A DNA stretch of 64,000 nucleotides from Spirulina major PCC 6313 (GTDB lineage: Bacteria; Cyanobacteriota; Cyanobacteriia; Cyanobacteriales; Spirulinaceae), in contig NZ_KV878783.1 of the NCBI RefSeq assembly GCF_001890765.1, forward strand, positions 3,624,771 through 3,688,770. Reading direction: 5' to 3'. The notes under the pieces are model-generated. The model worked only from the letters and a program-made list of their open reading frames with translations, made no database searches and had not been told where the DNA came from. Positions 34,178-42,103 of this stretch are shown here, one piece after another (the stretch's first letter is position 1; every line of letters starts with the position of its first letter). Both the position numbers and the translations under genes were made by a program.

Positions 34178-34406
34178 TTATCCCGCTCATGCACCTCGTA
34201 TCGTGACACACGTTAATCGGTGGGTTACTGCTGATCCATAACCCCAGCAGCGATTCCACCCCGTCGGGGATTGAAATCCCCGCCTCACGCTGATTGGGAA
34301 TATTGCAAATTGCGACATCTGGATCAATTCAGTCTTAGGAGGTCGCAATCTGGTGTATTCTAGCCGAAATGATTTAGCCTAGCTTCAGTCTTTCGGTGGG
34401 TGTCCT
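34178..34406. promoter_or_regulatory. duplicated leader between mrpD1 and mrpC
   Basis: The last 115 bases (from GAATATTGCAAATTGCGA near 34298) are also present before the mrpC remnant (from 32537), with scattered differences, showing that the duplication included a leader. The palindrome at 34265-34282 lies just before it. A CTGTGTTAGAAG context surrounds each GTG start. Confidence 0.6.
34265..34282. repeat. palindrome of the hli-downstream family
   Basis: CGGGGATTGAAATCCCCG, sharing 20 bases with the centre of the palindrome at 10125-10168, here without the long C/G arms. Confidence 0.7.
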
Positions 34407-34745
34407 GTGTTAGAAGCCTGTATTTTTGCCACAATTCTATGTGGTTTTTTCGGTATTATCCTTAAAAAAAATTTCATGATGAAGATCATCGCGATGGACG
34501 TGATGAGCACGGGGGTGATCGCCTATTATGTGCTCGTCGCAGCTCGCAATGGTCTGTTTACGCCGATTGTGGGCAGCGCGGAGTCGGGCAACTATGCGGA
34601 CCCTGTGCCCCAGGCGGTGATTTTAACGGCGATCGTGATTGGCTTTTCCATTCAGGCGTTGATGTTGGTGGGGGTGATGAAGTTGGCCCGCGATAACCCC
34701 CTGTTGGACAGCCGCGAGATTGAAATTAGCAACACACCATCATGA
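34407..34745 (+). CDS. mrpC: MrpC-type antiporter subunit (NuoK-like)
   Basis: A 112-residue protein with three membrane helices, homologous to NuoK/NdhE and MnhC. Seen: helix 1 EACIFATILCGFFGIILKK, helix 2 around IAMDVMSTGVIAYYVLVAA and helix 3 PQAVILTAIVIGFSIQALML, with the typical ADPVPQAVILTAIVI loop-helix. It starts at a GTG, as the remnant copy does. It overlaps the next gene by four bases (ATGATC), indicating coupled translation with mrpD2. It is the only complete mrpC in the cluster. Confidence 0.92.
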   Translation: MLEACIFATILCGFFGIILKKNFMMKIIAMDVMSTGVIAYYVLVAARNGLFTPIVGSAESGNYADPVPQAVILTAIVIGFSIQALMLVGVMKLARDNPLLDSREIEISNTPS

Positions 34746-36169
34746 TCGCAGCAACGATGCTATGGGTGCTCTGCCCCTTTATAGCGGGCTTTGTGATCAT
34801 GCTGCTGCCTCGCTTGGATCGCCTCTTGGCGGTGGTGGCGGGGTTGGTGTCGGTGGGGTTTGGGGCCCAGGCGTTAGGGATGCGATCGCCCCTGAGCCTT
34901 CAACTCCTCGATAGTGCCGGGGTGACGCTGCAAGTGGATGCCTTGGGGGGCTATTTCATCCTCACCAATGCAGTGGTGACCTTGGCGGTGGTGTTCTACT
35001 GTTGGCAGAGCGATCGCACCTCGTTTTTCTATGCCCAACTGTTGATGCTCCACGGCAGTTTGAACGCCGCGTTCATCTGTACCGACTTCATGAGCCTGTA
35101 TGTGTCCCTAGAGGTGACCGGCATTGCATCATTTTTGCTGATTGCCTATCCGAGAAGCGATCGCGCCATCTGGGTGGGGCTGCGCTACCTGCTGATCAGC
35201 AACATCGCCATGCTGTTCTACCTGATTGGCACCATTCTGGTCTACCAAACCCATCAATCCTTCCAATTCGATGGCCTGGTGGATTCGCCCCCAGAAGCCC
35301 TAGCGTTAATCTTCCTCGGCCTGCTGGCTAAGGGGGGAATTTTCGTCTCGGGCCTCTGGCTCCCCCTCACCCATTCCGAATCAGACACCCCAGTTTCGGC
35401 GATGCTGTCCGGGGCGGTGGTGAAGGCTAGCGTGTTGCCCCTGATGCGGTGCGGCTTAATTCAAGACGACATTGGGATGATCGTGGGACTATTCGGGGTA
35501 GGGACGGCGTTGCTGGGGGTGATCTGCGCCGTCTTTGAAAAAGACACGAAACGAATGCTCGCCTTTCACACCATTTCACAATTGGGGTTTGTTCTCGCTG
35601 CGCCAGCGGTGGGCGGCTTCTATGCCCTCAGCCATGGCTTGGTGAAATCGTCCCTCTTTCTCTCGGCGGGAACACTGCCCAGCCGCAGTTTTAAGGACTT
35701 AAAACAGACCCCGATTAATTTTTCCCTGTGGCTGATTTTAGCGATCGCTAGCCTCTCCATTGCCGGATTTCCCGGCCTGATCGGCTTCGGGGCCAAAGTG
35801 TGGACGGTGAAACATCTCCTCCCCTGGCAAACCTGGCTGATGAACATCGCCGCCGTGGGAACCGCCATTTCCTTCGCCAAATTCCTCTTTTTACCCCGTG
35901 GCCCCTGGCAACCCCTCAAACCCAGCTTCCTCGCCGCCCAGCTTCTTCTCCTGGGGGGACTGGTGGCCGGTAATGGGTTCTATCTTGAAGCCTACACCTT
36001 GGCAAACCTGGGTAAGGCTCTGATCACGATCGCCATCGGTTGGCTGATCTACCTTGGCATCATTCAACGGGTGACGGTGAAACTCCCCCGCGCCGCCGAA
36101 CAGTTTGAACATCTGATCGGGGCGATGAGTTTGATGTTAGTGCTGTTATTTTGGATGGCGTTGGCATAA
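34742..36169 (+). CDS. mrpD: MrpD-type antiporter subunit, copy 2
   Basis: A 475-residue paralogue of the preceding mrpD with the same helix plan and key residues: Glu in MSLYVSLEVTGIASFLLIAY, Lys in LGLLAKGGIFVSGLWLP, and KDTKRMLAFHTISQLGF. The ends of the two proteins are nearly identical, while the middle (about residues 230-290) differs more, suggesting partial gene conversion or functional divergence in the lysine-helix region. Overlaps of 4 bp with mrpC and 1-3 bp with mrpE place it in one transcript. Together with the other subunits it forms the hetero-oligomeric Mrp Na+/H+ antiporter in the plasma membrane. Confidence 0.92.
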   Translation: MIAATMLWVLCPFIAGFVIMLLPRLDRLLAVVAGLVSVGFGAQALGMRSPLSLQLLDSAGVTLQVDALGGYFILTNAVVTLAVVFYCWQSDRTSFFYAQLLMLHGSLNAAFICTDFMSLYVSLEVTGIASFLLIAYPRSDRAIWVGLRYLLISNIAMLFYLIGTILVYQTHQSFQFDGLVDSPPEALALIFLGLLAKGGIFVSGLWLPLTHSESDTPVSAMLSGAVVKASVLPLMRCGLIQDDIGMIVGLFGVGTALLGVICAVFEKDTKRMLAFHTISQLGFVLAAPAVGGFYALSHGLVKSSLFLSAGTLPSRSFKDLKQTPINFSLWLILAIASLSIAGFPGLIGFGAKVWTVKHLLPWQTWLMNIAAVGTAISFAKFLFLPRGPWQPLKPSFLAAQLLLLGGLVAGNGFYLEAYTLANLGKALITIAIGWLIYLGIIQRVTVKLPRAAEQFEHLIGAMSLMLVLLFWMALA

Positions 36170-36549
36170 TGGTTAATCTACTTTTACGACTGGGAATTTG
36201 GTTTTTACTCACCGCCGATCTAAGCGTGGCGAATATTTTGATCGGCCTTGTGGTGTCGCTATTGTTGCCGCGCTGCTTCACCGCCCACGAACCAATGCGG
36301 GAATGGCTGATCATTGCCTGGGAAACCGTGGTGGCACTCCCCCAAGCCTATTGGGAAGCCTGCCAGATGATCCTCTCGCCCCATCGCCATGAATCGATCA
36401 CGATGGATCGGGTGCGTCCGAATCGCTCCCCTCGGCTCATCTTTCTTGATATCTTTTTAATCACATTCACCCCAAAAACCGTTGTCTTGAAATACCACCA
36501 AGCTGGTCAATATGAAGTCCATCGTGTGAGCGATCGCAAAACCCCATGA
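36169..36549 (+). CDS. mrpE: MrpE/MnhE antiporter subunit
   Basis: 126 residues with two N-terminal membrane helices (NLLLRLGIWFLLTADLSVAN and ILIGLVVSLLLPRCF) and a soluble C-terminal part (ETVVALPQAYWEACQMIL to FLITFTPKTVVLKYHQAGQY). The TPKTVVL-like segment matches the MnhE TPGTV region. The start is the ATG at 36169, overlapping the mrpD2 stop. The in-frame GTG start at 36151 would lie within mrpD2. Small accessory subunit needed for full Mrp activity in other bacteria. Confidence 0.88.
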   Translation: MVNLLLRLGIWFLLTADLSVANILIGLVVSLLLPRCFTAHEPMREWLIIAWETVVALPQAYWEACQMILSPHRHESITMDRVRPNRSPRLIFLDIFLITFTPKTVVLKYHQAGQYEVHRVSDRKTP

Positions 36550-36797
36550 ACCTCCTTCTTATCGCTATGACCCTGATCCTCCTCATCCCTCTGTACGAAG
36601 CGTGGCAGGATGATGATATCTGGCAAAAAATGCTAGCCTTTGCCAGCGTTGCCTCCAAAACTTCGATTATGATCCTCTGCATTTCCGTGCTGCGGGATGA
36701 TTGGATGATTGGGGTGGTGGGGGTGATTATTCTCAGTGTGGGCAATGCGGGGTTTATGCTCCTAGCCCACCTGATCAAACGGATTACGCTGCAATGA
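36546..36797 (+). CDS. mrpF: MrpF/MnhF antiporter subunit
   Basis: 83 residues, three predicted membrane helices: LLLIAMTLILLIPLYEAW, LAFASVASKTSIMILCISVL and VVGVIILSVGNAGFMLLA. Order after mrpE, size and the Lys-Thr in helix 2 (ASKTSIMIL) fit MnhF. It overlaps mrpE by four bases. Sequence motifs in this family are weak, so the call rests largely on position. Confidence 0.8.
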   Translation: MNLLLIAMTLILLIPLYEAWQDDDIWQKMLAFASVASKTSIMILCISVLRDDWMIGVVGVIILSVGNAGFMLLAHLIKRITLQ

Positions 36798-36816
36798 TCG
36801 CCGGAGGAAACAGCCC

Positions 36817-37098
36817 ATGGTAACTGGATTAAGCTATCTCTGCATTGGGATTGGGGTGGTGTTTTGGCTGTGGGGAACATTGCCGCTGTTGGGCGATCGC
36901 TCCGTGTTGTTCAAATTGCATCCCCTATCGGTATCCGATACCCTCGGCTCGATGAGTATTGTGTTTGGGTTGTTGTTGAAAATTCCCCGCGAATGGCCCT
37001 TACTGATTTTGGCGCTGTTGTCTTTGGCGTTGTGGAATACGATGCTGAGTTATGTGATGGCCTATTGTGTCAGTCGGGAGGACAGCGATGATCACTAA
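36817..37098 (+). CDS. mrpG: MrpG/MnhG antiporter subunit
   Basis: 93 residues with three membrane helices: LCIGIGVVFWLWGTLPLL, SDTLGSMSIVFGLLLKI and PLLILALLSLALWNTMLSYV. The segment FKLHPLSVSDTLGSMSIVFGL matches the MnhG motif (R/K-LHA-x-S-x-x-DTLG), which identifies the subunit. A GGAGG-like site (CCGGAGGAAA) precedes the ATG. Its end overlaps the next gene by 11 bp. Confidence 0.88.
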   Translation: MVTGLSYLCIGIGVVFWLWGTLPLLGDRSVLFKLHPLSVSDTLGSMSIVFGLLLKIPREWPLLILALLSLALWNTMLSYVMAYCVSREDSDDH

Positions 37099-37672
37099 CC
37101 TACCGGAGGATCTCTATCTGCTGGTGATTGTGGCGCTTTTGCCCCTGTCGGCGATCATGCTCACGGTGCAGGTGAATCCCTACAATGCCCTGGTGATTCG
37201 AGGGATTTTAGGGGCGGTGGCGGCCCTGGTGTATTCGGTATTGGGGGCGGCGGATGTGGCCCTCACTGAAGCTCTCGTGGGGACATTGTTGGCGATTACG
37301 CTCTATGCGGTGGCGGTGCGATCGTCCTTGGTGATGCGCGTGGGTGTGCTCACGGCTGAGGTGGAGGCTGATCCGGAAAAGTTTGAGGCGATTTATGACC
37401 AAATCCGGGCGATGCTCAGTACACGCTATCTCCGTTTAAAAGTGCTGTCCTACGAAACCCGTGCTGATTTAGACGCAGCCTTGACGGTGAAAGAACTCCA
37501 TGGCCTCTGTCTGCGATCGCCCTCTCCCCAGCCGGATCAACCCCCCTATGAGTTGACGATTCGACTGCGATCGCTCCACGACCTCCTCAGCACCGAACTC
37601 CCCCACCAAACCCCCCCCTTAACCCACCTGATCCCCCCTTCGTCCACCGATACCCCCGCCAAATCATCATGA
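37088..37672 (+). CDS. mrpA: DUF4040/MrpA C-terminal-like subunit
   Basis: 194 residues: four membrane helices in the first half (LYLLVIVALLPLSAIMLTVQ, GILGAVAALVYSVLGAADVA, ALVGTLLAITLYAVAVRSSL) and a soluble tail. The pattern LGAADVALTEALVGTLLA is the DUF4040 signature found in the C-terminal part of MrpA and in related hydrogenase-like subunits. In cyanobacterial clusters MrpA is short like this rather than the roughly 800-residue form. The ATG at 37088 has GGGAGG six bases upstream. A GTG at 37067 would add seven residues. The soluble C-terminus (from about residue 90) is variable and proline-rich at the end. Confidence 0.82.
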   Translation: MITNLPEDLYLLVIVALLPLSAIMLTVQVNPYNALVIRGILGAVAALVYSVLGAADVALTEALVGTLLAITLYAVAVRSSLVMRVGVLTAEVEADPEKFEAIYDQIRAMLSTRYLRLKVLSYETRADLDAALTVKELHGLCLRSPSPQPDQPPYELTIRLRSLHDLLSTELPHQTPPLTHLIPPSSTDTPAKSS

Positions 37673-38331
37673 AATGGGTCTACATTGTCGCCGGAATTGC
37701 TCTTTATATCAAAATGCTGATCCTGCCGAATCCCATGCTCTCGGTTGATCCGGCGGACATTGTCACCGCCGTTGCCCAAGAAAGCGGCATCCCCAATGTG
37801 GTATCGGGCATTATTTTCCGGAACCGTCTCTACGACACCATTTTTGAAGTAATTGTCTTCACGATCGCGATCATGGGTGCAAAATACCTCCTCGCGAACG
37901 AACAACCCTACCCCACCATCCACCAATTCACCGACCAACCCTCCGTCCTCCTCGCCCGCCTCGGCGCGACGATCGCCGCCCTGGTGAGTTTAGAGTTGGC
38001 GATTCGCGGCCACCTCAGCCCAGGGGGAGGTTTTGCCGCCGGAGTGGCCGGGGGAACCGCGATCGGCCTCGTCACGATTACCTCGTCATCCGATGCGATG
38101 GAGGCCCTTTATAAACGGTGGCGGGCGGCGACGTTGGAAAAACTGGCGGTGCTGGCATTTATTTTGATTGCGATCGCCACCCTCTTGGGCTGGAATGTCA
38201 CCCACGGCGAATTTGGCGCTCTCCTCAGCGGGGGGACGTTGCCGCTGTTGAATATCCTCGTTGCCATTAAAGTCGCCCTCGGTTCCTGGGCGGTGATTCT
38301 GATCTTCATCCGCTATCGGGGGCTGTTGTAG
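37669..38331 (+). CDS. mrpB: MrpB/MnhB-domain antiporter subunit
   Basis: 220 residues with about six membrane helices. The MnhB domain occupies the second half: RGHLSPGGGFAAGVAGGTAI is its signature (G-H-x-x-P-G-G-G-F-x-x-G), followed by helices LAVLAFILIAIATLLGWNV and LLNILVAIKVALGSWAVILI. The N-terminal part has two helices found in cyanobacterial MrpB. It overlaps the previous gene by 4 bp (ATGA) and closes the mrp operon. Confidence 0.9.
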   Translation: MKWVYIVAGIALYIKMLILPNPMLSVDPADIVTAVAQESGIPNVVSGIIFRNRLYDTIFEVIVFTIAIMGAKYLLANEQPYPTIHQFTDQPSVLLARLGATIAALVSLELAIRGHLSPGGGFAAGVAGGTAIGLVTITSSSDAMEALYKRWRAATLEKLAVLAFILIAIATLLGWNVTHGEFGALLSGGTLPLLNILVAIKVALGSWAVILIFIRYRGLL

Positions 38332-38372
38332 CAGCGAACGAGACGCTGGCACAACCGAGGATCGATCCAACA

Positions 38373-39098
38373 ATGGATTTTATGCACCCTGCGTCACCGT
38401 GGCGAGGCGCGATCGCCTATCCCCGTGGTGATGGAGATGCGATCGCCGCCCAACTGCACGCCCTAGGGATCACCCGACTCTACGACCACGGGACAAAGCA
38501 GATCGGGGCGCAGCGGGTGATTGGGCTGGGGTATTGTGGCGTGGTGATTTTGGGGGAGTGGCAGGGGCAGCGGGTGGCGGTGAAAATTCGGCGCAGGGAT
38601 GCCCCCAAAGAGGATCTCAGTGCCGAAGCGACCCATTTGGCGGCAGCGAATCGGGTGGGGATTGGCCCGCGTCTTTGGGCGGCGAGTGCGGATTGTCTGG
38701 TGATGGCGTATCTGGATGGCTCGTCTTTACCTGCCTGGATGCGAGCACAGCCGGGGGCGATCGCACCGCTCCTAGAAACCCTCCTCCACCAAGCCCACCG
38801 CCTCGATCAAGCCGGGCTTGATCATGGTAATTTGCGCTGCGTCACCGACCATGTCCGCGTCCAAGGCTCTACGCCGGTTCTTCTCGATTTCAGCAGTGCC
38901 AGCACCCAGCGCCGCCCTGCCAATCTAACCACCCTCACCCAAGGCCTGTTTTGGGGCACAGCGATCGCCAACACGATCGCCCTCGGCCATCCCCTGCCGG
39001 AGCGAGATCGCCTCATTCCCCTCCTGAAACGCTACAAACACAACCCCAGCCCCGCCCATGCTGCCGCGATTATTGAAGCAGCGATCGCCCCGTCCTGA
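38373..39098 (+). CDS. RIO/Bud32-like atypical protein kinase
   Basis: A 241-residue kinase-fold protein. Visible elements: glycine loop IGLGYCGVVILGEWQGQR (about 50-67), ATP-binding Lys in VAVKIRR (about 71), Glu in EDLSAEATHLAAAN (about 84), hinge LVMAYLDGSSLPAW, catalytic loop AGLDHGNLRCVTDHV (Asp-His-Gly-Asn in place of His-x-Asp) and metal-binding Asp in PVLLDFSSASTQ (DFS in place of DFG). Small size and compact N-lobe resemble RIO1/Bud32-like or LPS-kinase-like proteins. The function is unknown; similar genes are annotated as putative serine/threonine kinases in cyanobacteria. It follows the mrp operon after 41 bp on the same strand and may be co-transcribed. Confidence 0.75.
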   Translation: MDFMHPASPWRGAIAYPRGDGDAIAAQLHALGITRLYDHGTKQIGAQRVIGLGYCGVVILGEWQGQRVAVKIRRRDAPKEDLSAEATHLAAANRVGIGPRLWAASADCLVMAYLDGSSLPAWMRAQPGAIAPLLETLLHQAHRLDQAGLDHGNLRCVTDHVRVQGSTPVLLDFSSASTQRRPANLTTLTQGLFWGTAIANTIALGHPLPERDRLIPLLKRYKHNPSPAHAAAIIEAAIAPS

Positions 39099-39110
39099 AC
39101 CCCACCCAAT

Positions 39111-39135
39111 ACCCTTCTCCCGACGGGAGAAGGGT
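39111..39135. repeat. CCCTTCTCCC-type hairpin
   Basis: ACCCTTCTCCC/GGGAGAAGGGT palindrome followed by GGGAATGAGGGC. The same unit occurs at 40190-40212 (CCCTTCTCCC-GCT-GGGAGAAGGG, then GGGGATGAGGGC), so the permease gene is bracketed by two copies of this dispersed repeat. Confidence 0.7.
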
Positions 39136-39160
39136 AGGGAATGAGGGCCGATACAACCGA

Positions 39161-40150
39161 TTAAATGGTCTCCGGTTCGGGGGCGGGCGACCCAAACAAC
39201 GTATTGGTAAACTTCACATACCAAGCGGCGGCTTGGACTTGAATGATGTAGCCCATGGCGATAATTAGGGCAATTTCGGAACCATCTTCCGGGCCAAAAA
39301 CGGTAATCGCGATCGCTAGGGCAATGGATAGATTCCGCATCACCGTACCGTAGACGAGGGCGATCGCATCGCCGCGATCAAAGAACATTTTGCCCACCAT
39401 TGTACTCAGGGTAAAATTCACCCCATAAATAATCGCCAAAGGCACAAAATACCCCACCAACGCCGCCGGATTATTCACAATCGCCGTCGCCTTCAACGCC
39501 AACGCCACAAACACAATGCCCAAAACTCCAACACTAGAAAACACCGGGAATTTTTTCTTGAGGTCTTTTTGATAGCGTTTTTCACCCCATGCCCGGATAA
39601 TCGCCACCCGCGTCACCACCCCTAACAGCATCGGCAAAAAGACAATCGTCACAATCTGCTTAAACACATCAGCTAACGGAATTTCGACCACCGTTCCCAT
39701 CAGCCACTTCGCATAAAATGGAGTAGCCAACGAGCCGATAATCAGTCCAATTACCGTCATTTGCACCGCTGCATTGAGATTTCCTTTCGCAAATCCTGTC
39801 CAAGAAATCGTCATGCCACTGGTGGGCAACAGCGACGTTAACAACAATCCCAAAGCCACCAACGGCTGATCCGCAAAAAAGAGTTTACCTAAGCCAAACG
39901 CCAAAAAGGGAATAATCGCAAAATTAATCAGTTGAGTCACCAATTGCAGCCGTATATTTCCGCCCATGAACACCTTCGCCACTTGCAGGTTAATCATCAT
40001 TGGATAAACCATCAAAAAGGTGAGGGGAATAATCGTTGCTCGCAGAAACATCGGGTCAGTCACACTACCGAAAATTAGCCCTAAAACCATCACGGCGGGA
40101 ATTGACCACACTAAATTTTTTTGTAAAGATTCAAAAAATTTCCACATCAT
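39161..40150 (-). CDS. bile acid:sodium symporter/ACR3-like permease
   Basis: A 329-residue membrane protein with about ten helices of the BASS superfamily, which includes ACR3 arsenite exporters. Segments typical of the family: LTFLMVYPMMINLQ, LGLLLTSLLPTSGMTISWTG, then NLNAAVQMTVIGLIIGSLATP and DAIALVYGTVMRNLSIALAI. The Cys of true ACR3 proteins (in the conserved helix after the fourth) is not present; the equivalent stretch reads LPTSGMT. Arsenite export is therefore not assured, and annotation as an arsenic resistance protein in relatives may be inherited. It lies downstream of a DUF302 gene on the same strand, divergent from an SQR-like gene, so a role in sulfur or metalloid detoxification is inferred. 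Confidence 0.8.
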   Translation of the reverse strand: MMWKFFESLQKNLVWSIPAVMVLGLIFGSVTDPMFLRATIIPLTFLMVYPMMINLQVAKVFMGGNIRLQLVTQLINFAIIPFLAFGLGKLFFADQPLVALGLLLTSLLPTSGMTISWTGFAKGNLNAAVQMTVIGLIIGSLATPFYAKWLMGTVVEIPLADVFKQIVTIVFLPMLLGVVTRVAIIRAWGEKRYQKDLKKKFPVFSSVGVLGIVFVALALKATAIVNNPAALVGYFVPLAIIYGVNFTLSTMVGKMFFDRGDAIALVYGTVMRNLSIALAIAITVFGPEDGSEIALIIAMGYIIQVQAAAWYVKFTNTLFGSPAPEPETI

Positions 40151-40189
40151 ACGGAATTTCGTTCATTTAATAAATAAAGGTTTCTAGCA

Positions 40190-40212
40190 CCCTTCTCCCG
40201 CTGGGAGAAGGG
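40190..40212. repeat. CCCTTCTCCC-type hairpin, second copy
   Basis: CCCTTCTCCC and GGGAGAAGGG around a three-base loop, between the permease gene and the DUF302 gene. It might separate or attenuate their transcription. Confidence 0.65.
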
Positions 40213-40233
40213 CAGGGGATGAGGGCAGCCATG

Positions 40234-40674
40234 TTAAGCCGGGACGGGTTCGGCGACGGGGAGGCGATCGATCACGTCGCGCATCATGGTGCTGGCTTCG
40301 AGGGCAATTTCTTTGGCGGCGGGGCTGTGAACCATCAGGAACATCATGAGGGGATCAATGGCGGAGACTTCGACTCGGCCATCGTCATGTTCTTGAACCA
40401 CGACATTGCAGGGATAGAGCACACCGGCTTTGTCGTCGGTTTCGAGCATCCGATGGGCAATGCCGGGATGGCACGCACCGAGGATTTGGTAACGACGGAA
40501 ATTCACGTCTAATTTTTTCTTCAATGCCCCTTGGACATTAATTTCGGTGAGCACGCCCATCCCGGCTTCTTTCAGGGACTCGGTGACGGCGGCGCTGGCA
40601 TCGTCAAAGCTGAGGGGAACAATTTTGCTGAAGTGATACATGGCGTTTGGTCTGTAACGTTTTATTTCTGACAT
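40234..40674 (-). CDS. DUF302 protein
   Basis: 146 residues with one DUF302 domain (a TT1751-like alpha/beta fold; biochemical role not established). Typical elements: the strand SFDDASAAVTESLKEAGMGV, GACHPGIAHRMLETDDKAGV with the Cys-His, LYPCNVVVQEHDDGRVEVSA and IDPLMM. DUF302 genes often travel with sulfide:quinone reductases, chromate/arsenite-type permeases and ArsR regulators. Here the neighbours are a BASS-type permease (downstream) and an SQR-like flavoprotein (divergent, 53 bp away), which supports a shared detoxification role. Confidence 0.88.
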   Translation of the reverse strand: MSEIKRYRPNAMYHFSKIVPLSFDDASAAVTESLKEAGMGVLTEINVQGALKKKLDVNFRRYQILGACHPGIAHRMLETDDKAGVLYPCNVVVQEHDDGRVEVSAIDPLMMFLMVHSPAAKEIALEASTMMRDVIDRLPVAEPVPA

Positions 40675-40727
40675 GCTAATGCTACCATATTACTATTCAG
40701 TTAAGTAATTAATCAATAAAAATAATT
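40675..40727. promoter_or_regulatory. divergent promoter between DUF302 and SQR-like genes
   Basis: Only 53 bases separate the two divergent starts. The stretch is A/T-rich, with an imperfect dyad around TTCAGTTAAGTAATTAATCA, as for an ArsR/SmtB-type operator. No ArsR-type regulator gene is in the window, so this is a suggestion only. Confidence 0.35.
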
Positions 40728-42026
40728 ATGGCTACAGTCGTTGTGATCGGGGCAGGACTAGGCGGTTTACCGACGGCCTATGAGTTGCGGCATTATTTAT
40801 CGGCGGGACATCGGGTGGTGTTGGTGTCGCAGGAACCAAATTTTACGTTTATTCCGGGGTTGATTCGGGTGGCGTTAGATTTAAACCCGCTGGAGCATGT
40901 GCAGTTGGATTTGAAGAGGTTGGCCCAGCGGCATCGCTTGGAACTGGTGCAGAGTGGGGTGGTGGCACTTGACCCGACGCAGCAGCGGATGACCTTTGCC
41001 AATGGGGAGACGTTGAACTATGACTATTTAGCGATCGCCACTGGGGCCTCCCTCAATCTCGCCGCCATTCCGGGTCTTGGTCCCCACGGTGGCTATACCC
41101 ATTCGGTTTGTACGCCGGATCATGCTGTGGCGGCGAGGACGGCATGGCGAGAATTTTTAGAGAATCCGGGGCCGCTGGTGGTGGGGGCTGCGCCGGGGGC
41201 GGGCTGTTTTGGCCCGGCCTATGAATTTATGTTGATGGCGGATTGGGAACTGCGCCGCCGGGGTCTACGCGATCGCGCCCCGATCACCTACATCACCCCG
41301 GAACCCTACGTGGGTCATTTGGGTGTATCGGGGATCAAAAATGCCGAGCGGCTCACCGCTGCATTGATGAAAAAACGCGGTATCCACTCGATCACCAATG
41401 CCGAAATCACCCGCATCGAACCCAACACCATCCACACCGCCGACGGCCAGAGTTTCCCCTTTGCCTACTCCATGATTCTGCCCTCATTCCTGGGCGCGTC
41501 CTTCATCCGTAACACCCCCTACCTGGGCAACGCCAAGGGTTTTATCTCGACCCATGCCGACGGTCGCCATCGCACCTTCTCGAATATCTATGCGCTGGGG
41601 GTGGCGGTGGAACTCAAACAACCGGATCAAACCCCTGTCCCTATTGGCCTGCCGAAAAGTGGCGAAATGACGGAGGCCATGGGCTTGGCGGTGGCCCACA
41701 ATATCGCCGTGGAACTGGGGGAATTAAACGCACCACCGAGCACGCCCACCCTAGAAGCCCTCTGTTTTGCTGAGTTTGGCGATACGGGGATCGCCTATAT
41801 GGCAGTGCCGGTGCTGGGTCATCCGAACCCGCAGGATCGCCGCTTTTCTGTGGCGATGCAGGGGCCCTGGGTGAATTGGACGAAAGCAGCGTTTGAGGCC
41901 TATTTCATCAAGAAAATGGAATGGGGTTTGGGTGTGCCGTGGTTTGAGCGGTTGGGGCTCAAGACGTTGTTTGGGGTGGAGTTGACGCGATCGCTCCCCA
42001 ACTCTCCCCAAGCGAGTCAGGTGTGA
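40728..42026 (+). CDS. sulfide:quinone oxidoreductase-like flavoprotein
   Basis: A 432-residue FAD disulfide oxidoreductase. The N-terminal dinucleotide fold is VVIGAGLGGLPTAYELRHYL; FIPGLIRVALDL and YLAIATGASLNLAAIPGLGP are SQR-like. Three cysteines sit in SQR-type contexts: YTHSVCTPDHAVAA (about 127), GAGCFGPAYEFMLMAD (about 164) and LEALCFAEFGDTGIAY (about 339). The C-terminal WTKAAFEAYFIKKMEWG could contact the membrane. SQR oxidises sulfide and reduces plastoquinone, relieving sulfide poisoning of photosynthesis. NDH-2 enzymes are the alternative, but lack these cysteines. It diverges from the DUF302-permease pair. Confidence 0.82.
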   Translation: MATVVVIGAGLGGLPTAYELRHYLSAGHRVVLVSQEPNFTFIPGLIRVALDLNPLEHVQLDLKRLAQRHRLELVQSGVVALDPTQQRMTFANGETLNYDYLAIATGASLNLAAIPGLGPHGGYTHSVCTPDHAVAARTAWREFLENPGPLVVGAAPGAGCFGPAYEFMLMADWELRRRGLRDRAPITYITPEPYVGHLGVSGIKNAERLTAALMKKRGIHSITNAEITRIEPNTIHTADGQSFPFAYSMILPSFLGASFIRNTPYLGNAKGFISTHADGRHRTFSNIYALGVAVELKQPDQTPVPIGLPKSGEMTEAMGLAVAHNIAVELGELNAPPSTPTLEALCFAEFGDTGIAYMAVPVLGHPNPQDRRFSVAMQGPWVNWTKAAFEAYFIKKMEWGLGVPWFERLGLKTLFGVELTRSLPNSPQASQV

Positions 42027-42103
42027 GCCCACTGGGGCGATCGTGCCGGTCATGCGATCGCCCCAGTTGCAAGTCTGGCACTGATTGCACGAGTCTGGTA
42101 CTG

